A stretch of 64,000 bases of DNA, taken from Leptospira ainlahdjerensis. Lineage in GTDB: Bacteria; Spirochaetota; Leptospiria; Leptospirales; Leptospiraceae. The translations under genes and the position numbers were made by a program. The DNA lies in contig NZ_JAFFPU010000063.1 of NCBI RefSeq assembly GCF_016919175.1, forward strand, positions 1 to 64,000, written 5' to 3'. Shown piece by piece: positions 9,204 to 20,812 of this stretch; the first letter of the stretch is position 1; every line of letters starts with the position of its first letter. The notes beneath the pieces were generated by a model. That model was not told where the DNA came from. It ran no database searches and worked only from the letters and a program-made list of their open reading frames with translations.

Positions 9204-10916
9204 GTGAATCCACTCAGCAATCTCAGCATCAAATCCAGACTCAGACTTAGTTTCGGAACGATTATCGCCGTTTTTATAGCTTCGTCAATCGTGATCGCGA
9301 CGAGCACACTCGCTTATAGAAAGACGATTCGTTCCATGATGGACAACTCGCAACCTAAGTTCCAACTCCTCAATCTGACATTGGAAAAGATCATTCTCAT
9401 CGAGTTAAAAATCTCTTCCAAAGTATCCACCGTCGATTCCCTTCTTTCGGAGGAGGAATACAACAAAACCCAGAAATTATTCGAAGAACTAAAAAACAAT
9501 CTCGATCAATTTAGAAACTATCCCCTAAACGAATTGGAAACGGAGAATCTAAACATACTCAAAACACAACTCGATCGATTCTTTCAATTCAACGAAACCA
9601 TACATCGCCTTTGGAAACAAAATCAAAGACAAGAAGCCCAGATTCTTTACGTTAGGGGAATTCATCCTTTGAGCGAATCGATGCGGGACACGATCAAAAA
9701 ATGGGTTGAATTCGAGAATGAAACTTCTCGACGAAGCGGAGACGACGCGGATTCCCAACTTACCTTTTCCCTGTATTTAATCACAATTCTCACTTTGTTG
9801 TCCTCCGCGGCGGGAATCTTTTTCTCCAAATCCATCATCCGATCGATCACACTCCCTCTCAATAAAGCGATCGATCTCGCATCCGCCATCGAAAACGGAA
9901 ATTTGAATACGAAAATCGAAATCGAAAGTTCCGATGAAATGGGAGAATTGCTAAAATTTCTAAAACGTATGGAATCCTCCCTTCGGGAGATCATCGTAGA
10001 AGCCAGAATCTCCATCTCCAGTTCCGAAAAGACAAGCCGCGAATTTTCCAAAGTCTCCAAAGAATTTATCGAAACTTCGGAAACACAGGCTAACAATTCC
10101 CAAAACGTAACGGATCTGATCGATCGTCTCAGCGATCTTGTCGAAAAAAATACTTCGATCATTCTGCATTCCGCGGAGCATCTTAGGAGTTTGGAAAAAG
10201 AGATTCAGAAAAATCTAATATCTTTGGGAGCTGTCACCAATTCCCTAAACTCTTTTACGATCAAGGCGAAAGAATCTTCCGAAACCGCGGTCAAAGGAAG
10301 GGAAAAAGTGGACGTGGTTCAAAAATCTCTCGAACAGGCGAAAACCAGCGTTAGAAGAATCAAGGAAACCCTCGAAAAGATCGGAGAAATCTCGAACAGA
10401 ACCAACATGCTTGCGTTAAACGCTTCGATCGAAGCCGCGAGAGCGGGCGAACACGGAAAAGGTTTTTCGGTGGTCGCGGAAGAGGTTTCCGAACTCGCGG
10501 ATCTTACGATGAGAAACACTCGTGAAATCAAAGACCTCATCGAATCGACCCGAGTGAATGTGGAACTCGGAGACGGAGAGATGAGCCAATTCTCGGATTT
10601 TTTCAAGACGATCCAATCCGATACTTCCTTTATGGCTCAATTCAGTTTTCAACTTTTGGAAGACATGCGGAACCAGGAGGCAAGTTTGAATTCCTGTTCT
10701 ACGAAGATGCACGACATCGCTGGGAATATTACGGATTTGGAAAATTCTTCTTTGGAAAATAAATCGGCTTACGATTCGATTCAGAATTCGGTGCGGAATC
10801 TTTCCAAGGGCGCACAATTGATTTCTTCCGGCTCTCAAGAAATCGCGTCGGGCGCTAAACTTTTGGATAAACAATCCATGAGGGTGAAATCCTTGATGGA
10901 AAAATTCAGAGTCTAA
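9204..10916 (+). CDS. Methyl-accepting chemotaxis protein
   Basis: A 570-residue transmembrane chemoreceptor starting with GTG. Membrane segments lie near residues 14-34 and 190-208 and flank a helical periplasmic domain of about 150 residues, the size of a four-helix-bundle sensor. A HAMP domain follows (about 208-262), then the signalling domain with the conserved hairpin tip [16 protein letters not shown] and [10 protein letters not shown] (about 395-435) that binds CheA/CheW. It starts 25 nt after the cytochrome c stop, so it may share a transcript with the redox genes and sense a related stimulus; that link is inferred. The ligand is unknown. Confidence 0.93.
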   Translation: MNPLSNLSIKSRLRLSFGTIIAVFIASSIVIATSTLAYRKTIRSMMDNSQPKFQLLNLTLEKIILIELKISSKVSTVDSLLSEEEYNKTQKLFEELKNNLDQFRNYPLNELETENLNILKTQLDRFFQFNETIHRLWKQNQRQEAQILYVRGIHPLSESMRDTIKKWVEFENETSRRSGDDADSQLTFSLYLITILTLLSSAAGIFFSKSIIRSITLPLNKAIDLASAIENGNLNTKIEIESSDEMGELLKFLKRMESSLREIIVEARISISSSEKTSREFSKVSKEFIETSETQANNSQNVTDLIDRLSDLVEKNTSIILHSAEHLRSLEKEIQKNLISLGAVTNSLNSFTIKAKESSETAVKGREKVDVVQKSLEQAKTSVRRIKETLEKIGEISNRTNMLALNASIEAARAGEHGKGFSVVAEEVSELADLTMRNTREIKDLIESTRVNVELGDGEMSQFSDFFKTIQSDTSFMAQFSFQLLEDMRNQEASLNSCSTKMHDIAGNITDLENSSLENKSAYDSIQNSVRNLSKGAQLISSGSQEIASGAKLLDKQSMRVKSLMEKFRV

Positions 10917-10921
10917 GTTTT

Positions 10922-11820
10922 TTACTCCGGTTCCCGATCCTTCCCTACGGATTCCGCCAAGATCAGTCCCGCAAACACGATGGAACATCCGAAAACTCGG
11001 ATCGGACCGGAGACCTCGCCTAACAAAAAATAAGCGATGATGGTGGAAAATACGGGTTCCAGGGAAAAAATAATTCCCACTCGTGTCGGTGAAACGAATC
11101 TTTGAAACTTAGTCTGTAAGAATGTGGTCAACACCGAGGCCAGAAGTGCGTTGTAGAGAACCCCAGGTATCAGACGCGCGTTCAAATCCAGTTTCAGTTC
11201 TTCCCACCCGCTGAAATGCAGAACGATCACCGAAACAAACGCAAAAAGACCGGCAGTAAAGGATTGGTAGAAGACCGACACTCCGATCGGAGTTTGAGAG
11301 CTCACACGATCCATCTGGATGATATAGAGCGAAAAAAAGAGTGCGCCGCCTAACGTGATCCAGTCGCCGCTCGCAATCTGCAACGAACCTTCCTTTCCGG
11401 ATTCTCCTAAAAATATCAGACAAATCCCGGCGAAAACGACCAGAGCCCCGAAAAGATTTCCCTTGGAGGGAATTTTTCGTTTAAGAATCGCCTCTAAAAA
11501 CGGAGTAATGACGACTAACGTTCCGATTATAAAAGAAGATTTTGTTGCCGTGGTTGTCCTGAGCCCGACGGTCTCGCAGGCGAATCCCAAAAACAAAAAC
11601 ATTCCCAAAAAAAAGGCTCCCGGATACCAGAATTTGCCCTTTCTAAATTCTTTCCAAGCAAAGGGTAAAAAGATCAGACTCGCGATTCCAAAACGTAAGG
11701 CTAAAAAAACCGAAGGGGAAGTATCCCTGAGCCCGAAAATCGTCATCGTAAAAGTTCCGCCCCAAATCAGGGTGCAAAAAACCAGGGCTGCTTCGTTGAT
11801 AAATTTACCGGAACGTAACA

Positions 11821-11821
<1 letters not shown>
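10922..11821 (-). CDS. EamA/DMT-family transporter
   Basis: A 299-residue inner-membrane protein with about ten hydrophobic helices in two repeats, the organisation of EamA (DUF6) drug/metabolite transporters. Signatures are [10 protein letters not shown] in helix 1 and [21 protein letters not shown] at the end of the second repeat. The family exports metabolites, amino acids or drugs; the substrate cannot be read from the sequence. Its ATG overlaps the stop of the upstream carboxypeptidase gene by one base (TGATG), so the two form a coupled minus-strand operon. Confidence 0.88.
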
Positions 11822-13347
<1,526 letters not shown>

Positions 13348-13505
13348 TCGTTTCTAAGACTGGAACTACTTTGCTTTCATCCGTTTCAGAATCCAGATAT
13401 TTTTTGCCCTCGATACGAAAGCTCCGATCGATCATCCGTGCTTGTTTTCACCGGAGCAAAAACCATCCGATCAAAACAGATCCTGAACCAAAAGTTGGGA
13501 GGAAC

Positions 13506-13729
13506 TGCGACGAGAATCGTCCTTACAGGAAAAGGATTTTTGTTAGAGTTCCTACATAGGAATTTTTACTTGCAAAATTAGAATTTTGTGATAGAGGAAA
13601 GTTTCCGGAATCTTCCCCGCCACCCACCCCTCCACCCGAAATTTGGGTGGGGCGCGCGACTTTTACGGAAGAGTTGTCGTAGTTCCGACAAATTATCTGA
13701 AGATCCAGACAACTTGTGGATAAGGATAT
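13506..13729. repeat. Dispersed intergenic repeat, copy 1
   Basis: About 225 bp that matches 38161-38378 along its length, including TTGCAAAATTAGAATTTTGT, GATAGAGGAAAGTTTCCGGA and TTGTCGTAGTTCCGAC. Its centre holds a hairpin of the type CCACCC-GAAATTT-GGGTGG. Weak open frames cross it on both strands but differ between the two copies, so I do not treat them as genes. It fills most of the gap between the carboxypeptidase and formylglycine-enzyme-like genes. Confidence 0.8.
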
Positions 13730-13792
13730 GCCCGAAATTTGGGCGGAGCGCGCCGCTTCACGGAAGGTGCTTCGTAGTTCCGACAGATTCTT
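13730..13792. repeat. Partial tandem copy of the same repeat
   Basis: Directly after copy 1, the 3' half of the unit recurs in diverged form: CCCGAAATTTGGGCGGAGCG is followed by CGGAAGGTGCTTCGTAGTTCCGACAG-like sequence, parallel to ACCCGAAATTTGGGTGGGGC and GTCGTAGTTCCGAC of copy 1. This suggests the element is modular and can duplicate in tandem. Confidence 0.65.
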
Positions 13793-13950
13793 CTTTGGAT
13801 TCAGGATAAGAATCTGGATCCCAGAAGGAGTTCTCCTCGGCAGCCCGCGGATCGGGGGAATTTTCTCTTGATTTGTCCGTTTCCTTTTCCAGTCTATCCT
13901 CAACCTAAAGGATTCTTTATAAGAGAATTTTTTAGGACAGGAACCCTTCA

Positions 13951-14835
<885 letters not shown>

Positions 14836-14836
14836 T

Positions 14837-15928
<1,092 letters not shown>

Positions 15929-15938
15929 TAAAAACCGA

Positions 15939-17516
15939 ATGATCGGGAAGTTCAAAAAGGAAATCGTACTCGTTACGATTTCCTTTTTTGTTTTTCTGAC
16001 TTCGTTTAACAATCAACCGCAAATTTCGGATATCGTGTTCAACGCCGATATCCTCTATCCGGCGGTTCTCTATCAGGATATCGTTACGGATGGAAGCTCT
16101 TTTTTCGGCTGGAGCCTGACCCCTTCTCCGTATTTTTTTCCGGATATTGCGTTCTTCTTTCTAATCAAACTTTTTATAGAGGACGGAATCGTAAGCCTAT
16201 ACCTCGCTTTTTTTATTCAGGCGCTGACGCTTCTGGCCGCGCTTTTATTTTTTGTGAGCTCCGGAATCGAATCCGCAGAAGACAAGATTCTCGCTTCAAA
16301 AATTACTCTTATCATATATTCTATTTTTTTAATTTACTTTTCTCTGGATTCTTATTTTTTTCCGGTTTTCGGATTTGTCGCCCACGGAGGAGCGCTCGTT
16401 TTTTGCCTACTCTCGGCGGGCCTTTTATTTTCCGAAAACGAACGCGGAAACAAGTTTTGGTTTTTGTTCGGAATCCTTCAGATTCTTTTGATCGCATCCG
16501 ATCCGTTGTATTTATTTTATTTTTCATTTCCATGTTTGTATTTTTTGGGATCAAAATGGAAAAAGAAAAAAGAACCGGAAGATCGAAATTCTTTTTTTCT
16601 ATCCCTGTTTATTTTCGGGATCGGCGTTTATTTTTATAGGAGTCTTACGAAATCGGATCTGATTTTTATTCCCACTGGTTATTACAAGAGAGAATTTACG
16701 GGAGACTTTTTTTCTCCTCTTTGGATCACGTTGCAAAACCAAATAGCAAACAATCCTTATTCTTTTGGAGCTCTGATCGTTCTTTATCTTTCGCTCTGGA
16801 TTCTCATCCGATTCTCAAAGAGTAAAAGAAATACGGAAGATCCGTTTCAGGAACGGTCTATTTTTCTCGTCGAAAGTGTAATCATTTCTTCTTTAGGAAT
16901 TTTGATTTCGGGAACAGTCTCGGGAATTTTCCAGAAAGAAGGAGTTGCGATTCGTTATCTCTTGCCGTTTCTTTTCTTTTGGATTCCTCTTCTCATCATC
17001 GCACTTTTTCGTTTATCAAGTTTCGGTCCAAAACGGATCCATCGAGGACTTGAGTTTCTTTTTTTGATCGTAGTCGTATGCTCTTTTTATCGGGGGGATT
17101 TAAAACCGAAAATGTATCAAGATTCCCTAACCTCTTGTCTGGATCAAAATCGAAAAATCCACTTTTTATCAAGAGGACTTTCCAATTTTTGGGATTCAAG
17201 AAGAATCCGAATCTTTTCACGAACCGATTTACGAGTCGATAACTATCTGGAAGACCTGCATCCTGAATACTGGCAAAATTCCTGGAATTGGTTTACAAAA
17301 ACTCCGAACGAAGAATATAACTTCGCCGTACTTCCGGGTTTGAATAAAAATAAATTAAAAAAAGAATTCGGAGAACCGGATCGGAGCATATTCTGCGAGA
17401 AACATGAAATTCTAATATGGAATCCGGATTCAAAGGAAAGGTTTATTCAATTTCGGAAAAAGAAAACCGAAGAGATTGAACTCTGGCATAAACTCACGGG
17501 ACGAAAGCCATTGTAG
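15939..17516 (+). CDS. Polytopic membrane protein of unknown function
   Basis: A 525-residue integral membrane protein with about ten hydrophobic segments, followed by a C-terminal soluble part of about 140 residues (from SFYRGDLKPKMYQ). The layout, with a first helix then a loop containing NADILYPAVLYQDI, is reminiscent of GT-C-type glycosyltransferases, but no catalytic motif could be confirmed. It begins 10 nt after the preceding lipoprotein stop. A 15-bp perfect hairpin lies inside its first codons, which could reduce read-through into the gene or affect initiation. Confidence 0.78.
   Translation: MIGKFKKEIVLVTISFFVFLTSFNNQPQISDIVFNADILYPAVLYQDIVTDGSSFFGWSLTPSPYFFPDIAFFFLIKLFIEDGIVSLYLAFFIQALTLLAALLFFVSSGIESAEDKILASKITLIIYSIFLIYFSLDSYFFPVFGFVAHGGALVFCLLSAGLLFSENERGNKFWFLFGILQILLIASDPLYLFYFSFPCLYFLGSKWKKKKEPEDRNSFFLSLFIFGIGVYFYRSLTKSDLIFIPTGYYKREFTGDFFSPLWITLQNQIANNPYSFGALIVLYLSLWILIRFSKSKRNTEDPFQERSIFLVESVIISSLGILISGTVSGIFQKEGVAIRYLLPFLFFWIPLLIIALFRLSSFGPKRIHRGLEFLFLIVVVCSFYRGDLKPKMYQDSLTSCLDQNRKIHFLSRGLSNFWDSRRIRIFSRTDLRVDNYLEDLHPEYWQNSWNWFTKTPNEEYNFAVLPGLNKNKLKKEFGEPDRSIFCEKHEILIWNPDSKERFIQFRKKKTEEIELWHKLTGRKPL
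15954..15989 (+). terminator. Perfect hairpin with T run at the start of a coding region
   Basis: AAAAAGGAAATCGTA (15954-15968) and TACGATTTCCTTTTT (15974-15988) form a perfect 15-bp stem with a 5-base loop, ending in six T. It has the form of an intrinsic terminator for the lipoprotein transcript, yet it occupies codons 6-17 of the next gene. Confidence 0.6.
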
Positions 17517-17695
17517 AGAAATCTGAACCGTTCTCAGCCAATCTAATCATTCTTCTACCCAGAACTTCGGAATGTTTCAAAAGTCCGGAGCTCCGGAACC
17601 AAAGACAAAAGAACCATCATTTTTTCGTAATTTTCTTATTTACAATATTTTAAGTTTCTAAGAAACCATGAACCCCGATCAAAACAGGAGAACTC

Positions 17696-18619
17696 ATGGC
17701 AAACTACGTTATACGCGGCGGAGAACAGGAATTACCTCCTCCCTATCAAATGAAACAGGTGGAATTTTATTCTTTTTGCATAGAAGGAAATCAGAATGCG
17801 ATTCAAACGATTGTGGATCGTGATTTAAACGGTCCTGCCAACGGTTCCGCCCACTATTCAGTATTTACCGATAAATTATTTCTTGTTTTTGCGAAACAAC
17901 AATATCTGGTTCCCGGAAACGATTGCGGTTGGGTGGAAGAAACCGACGTCGGGTTTTGGATTCCACTTTTTGCAAAAGATCCTCTGAGAATCCGTTTTTA
18001 TCAACCTTATCTTTTTGTGGACATTCCTACTGCAATGGCGACGGGAAGAGAAATTTATGGGTTTCATAAGATCCACGGCGATTTTCAAATGCCTTCTTTG
18101 CAAGTTCCTCCGGAATACTTTTCGGTCGATGCGATCACACCGCGCGGAAAAGATCGACAAGCCATATCCCAAAGAATGTTCACTCTTACCTGTCCTCCGG
18201 GCGGTTCCCAAAAAAAAGAATCCTATGACGACTTTTCAAAGATCGGAAGTAAGTTTGCGGAAATTCTTTTTGGAGATCCTTCCAAGATCGCAATCCCCGG
18301 CATGGGACTCGTCGTCAACCTATTGGACTTCTTATTCTCTCCCGAATTGGGAATGGTCTTCCTAAAACAATTCAGGGACGCCGCTGACCCGACCCTGGCG
18401 TGTTACCAGGCGATTGTGGAAGCGAGCAGCAACGTAACCCATTTTCGCAAAGGAGGACTTTTAGAAGGCAATTACGTCTTAGATCTTCTGGACAATCCGT
18501 ATTTTCCTTTTATCACCGACTTCGGTCTCAAAGGGACCTCAGTTCCGGTCCAATTCGGAATCTGGTGCGATTTCGATTTCGATTTTTCTCCGGGAAAGAT
18601 TATTCATAAAAATACATAA
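17696..18619 (+). CDS. Acetoacetate decarboxylase-like protein
   Basis: A 307-residue soluble protein of the acetoacetate decarboxylase superfamily. The segment ATGREIYGFHKIHGDFQMP (about residues 115-133) resembles the family region with the Schiff-base lysine. As I recall the family, that lysine sits in a Lys-Lys pair; here Lys125 remains but the next residue is Ile, so activity may differ. The family includes decarboxylases and several non-decarboxylating aldolase- or dehydratase-like enzymes. An FAD oxidoreductase gene follows after 58 nt, and the two probably act on the same unknown metabolite. Alternative functions cannot be excluded. Confidence 0.75.
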   Translation: MANYVIRGGEQELPPPYQMKQVEFYSFCIEGNQNAIQTIVDRDLNGPANGSAHYSVFTDKLFLVFAKQQYLVPGNDCGWVEETDVGFWIPLFAKDPLRIRFYQPYLFVDIPTAMATGREIYGFHKIHGDFQMPSLQVPPEYFSVDAITPRGKDRQAISQRMFTLTCPPGGSQKKESYDDFSKIGSKFAEILFGDPSKIAIPGMGLVVNLLDFLFSPELGMVFLKQFRDAADPTLACYQAIVEASSNVTHFRKGGLLEGNYVLDLLDNPYFPFITDFGLKGTSVPVQFGIWCDFDFDFSPGKIIHKNT

Positions 18620-18626
18620 TTTTTTA

Positions 18627-18640
18627 AGAATATTCTAAAT
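18627..18640. promoter_or_regulatory. AGAATATTCT palindrome before the FAD gene
   Basis: AAGAATATTCTAAA sits 38 nt before the ATG at 18678. It shares the AGAATATTCT core of the palindromes at 384 and 8434. It could be an operator or part of a promoter; the evidence is only the recurrence. Confidence 0.25.
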
Positions 18641-18677
18641 ATAATATATTAACATTTCAAATAAGTTAGGTAGAAAG

Positions 18678-20747
18678 ATGGCAGACAAAAAGGAAAAAGT
18701 AGTCATTTTAGGAGGAGGTTTGAGTTCACTCGTGACCGCCTACGAAATCACCTCAAAACCGGGTTGGGATCAAAAATACGATCTTACTTTGTATCACATG
18801 GGTTGGAGACTCGGAGGGAAAGGAGCAAGCGGAAGAAATCAGAAAATCTACAATCGGATCGAAGAACACGGTCTTCATATCTGGTTCGGTTTCTACGACC
18901 ACGCGTTTCAGCTCATCCGAAAATGTTACCAAGAAGCGGGAAGACCTCTCACCCAACCTTTGGCCACCTGGGAAGAAGCCTTTAAACCCGCAAACTACTT
19001 TGTCCTGGAAGAAAAGGTGAATGAAGGTTACGTTCCTTGGCCCATCGAGTTCCCGATGAACGATCAAGTCCCGGGCGACAGTGTGGATCTTCCGGATCCG
19101 ACAACCTATCCGTCCCTGATTCTAAACTTCCTTCGTGAATATTATAACGAAAACGCCGACACGATCTTTCCTGAAAAAGAAGACGAGAACAAAAACGGGA
19201 TCTGGAGTCAGATCTTAGAATGGTTCGAAGAAACGATCGAAGACATAGGACTCGACATGATCGGCAAAACGATCCTGGTTTTAAAAACGCTTCTGGATAA
19301 ACTCAGCGGCGATTTTCCAAAGGATCGATTCCTAAAAATTCTCGACCTCTTTATAAAAACCCTTTGGGCAAAGGTCGAGAAAAAAATCGAATCCGATACC
19401 GAGGCGAGACGTTTCTGGATCATGGTCGATTTTTCTCTTACGAACATCAAAGGTATGATCGAGGATCGTCTTTTTGAAAAAGGTTTCGAGAGTATCGACG
19501 ACTACGACTATAGAGAATGGCTGAGACATCACGGCGCGAGCGAACTCACGATCAACTCCGCCATCGTCCAGGCAATCTACGGCCTTGTCTTTGGAGGAGT
19601 GAATCAATACACCTTCGCCGCCGGAACAGCGCTCAAAGGGGCTCTTCGAATGGTCTTCACATACAAGGGTGCAGTCGCTTATAGAATGCAGGCGGGCATG
19701 GGAGATACGATCATGACTCCACTTTACGAGATTCTAAAACAAAAAGGCGTAAAGATCAAATTCTTCCATAGGGTTCGGGAGTTGGTTCCGGGATCCTCGG
19801 ACGGAAAAGAGAACATTCAAAGTATTCGAATCGGAAGACAAGTAACCTTAAAAACCGGAGAATATTCCCCGCTAATCGATGTTAAAGGTCTTGGCTGCTG
19901 GCCTTCGGAACCTCTCTACGATCAAATCGTAGAAGGAGAAATATTAAAAAAAGAGAATGTAGATCTCGAAAACTATTGGTCAGATTGGAAAGACAGGGAG
20001 GAAATAGTTTTAGAATACGGAAAAGACTATGATCGAATCGTCTTCGGAATTTCGATCGGGGCTATTCCATTCTTATGTCCTCAAATCCTAAAAACAAATT
20101 CGCAGTGGAAGATGATGACCGAAACGATCGAAACTTGTTTGACGGACGCGTTTCAACTGTGGATGTTTCCGGACACGGCCGGTTTAGGCTGGAAGTATTG
20201 GAAGAATGAACCTCCGATCCTGGGTTCTTTTGTCGAACCCTTCGATACCTGGTGCGACATGAGCCATCTCATCAATCGAGAATCTTGGCCGGACTCAATG
20301 ACTCCGAATCACATCGCCTACTTCTGCGGACCTTCTCCTCCGGGAACAGCGCCGAAAAATCCTCTTGCAAACCCTGACATTGAGGCGGAGATGAAAAAGT
20401 TAAGGGAAAGAGTTGCGAGTTTTTTAAACCAAGACGTTAGCACGCTTTGGCCGGCGGCGACGGCAACGGGCGCCAGAGGTGGATTCGACTGGAACCTTCT
20501 TTTGGATAAAGAGGAGAAAAGCGGAGTAACTAGAGTCGAAGGCCAGTTTGTCCGTTTAAACATTCAACCCACGGAAAGATATGTCTTATCGGCGAAAGGA
20601 TCGACGAAATATAGACTTCCGGCCGGAAACAACGGTTATTCCAATCTTGTCATCACTGGAGACTGGATACAAAATCCGATCTTAAACGCAGGTTGTGTGG
20701 AAAGCACCGTTGTGAGCGGAATCGAAGCGGCGAAATGTTTCCTCTGA
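18678..20747 (+). CDS. FAD-dependent oxidoreductase (amine oxidase / phytoene desaturase-like)
   Basis: A 689-residue flavoprotein. The N-terminus has the dinucleotide-binding motif VVILGGGLSSLVTAYE and the second signature GWRLGGKGASGRN, followed by IEEHGLHIWFGFYDHAF. The C-terminus has the FAD closing motif NLVITGDWIQNPILNAGCVESTVVSGIEAA. This is the organisation of the flavin amine oxidase, phytoene desaturase and hydroxysqualene dehydroxylase group; a helical insertion of about 150 residues (near 150-300) makes it longer than most. The substrate is unknown. It probably acts with the acetoacetate-decarboxylase-like protein just upstream. Confidence 0.85.
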   Translation: MADKKEKVVILGGGLSSLVTAYEITSKPGWDQKYDLTLYHMGWRLGGKGASGRNQKIYNRIEEHGLHIWFGFYDHAFQLIRKCYQEAGRPLTQPLATWEEAFKPANYFVLEEKVNEGYVPWPIEFPMNDQVPGDSVDLPDPTTYPSLILNFLREYYNENADTIFPEKEDENKNGIWSQILEWFEETIEDIGLDMIGKTILVLKTLLDKLSGDFPKDRFLKILDLFIKTLWAKVEKKIESDTEARRFWIMVDFSLTNIKGMIEDRLFEKGFESIDDYDYREWLRHHGASELTINSAIVQAIYGLVFGGVNQYTFAAGTALKGALRMVFTYKGAVAYRMQAGMGDTIMTPLYEILKQKGVKIKFFHRVRELVPGSSDGKENIQSIRIGRQVTLKTGEYSPLIDVKGLGCWPSEPLYDQIVEGEILKKENVDLENYWSDWKDREEIVLEYGKDYDRIVFGISIGAIPFLCPQILKTNSQWKMMTETIETCLTDAFQLWMFPDTAGLGWKYWKNEPPILGSFVEPFDTWCDMSHLINRESWPDSMTPNHIAYFCGPSPPGTAPKNPLANPDIEAEMKKLRERVASFLNQDVSTLWPAATATGARGGFDWNLLLDKEEKSGVTRVEGQFVRLNIQPTERYVLSAKGSTKYRLPAGNNGYSNLVITGDWIQNPILNAGCVESTVVSGIEAAKCFL

Positions 20748-20753
20748 TTTTCT

Positions 20754-20780
20754 AAAATCAATTTTTTTCTTTTTGATTTT
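20754..20780. terminator. Weak AT-rich hairpin
   Basis: AAAATCAA and TTGATTTT pair around an 11-base T-rich loop, directly after the FAD gene stop. It has only two GC pairs, so at most it is a weak terminator before the large signalling gene. Confidence 0.3.
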
Positions 20781-20812
20781 AATCCTAGGGAGAATATCAC
20801 AGTTCTTCCAGG

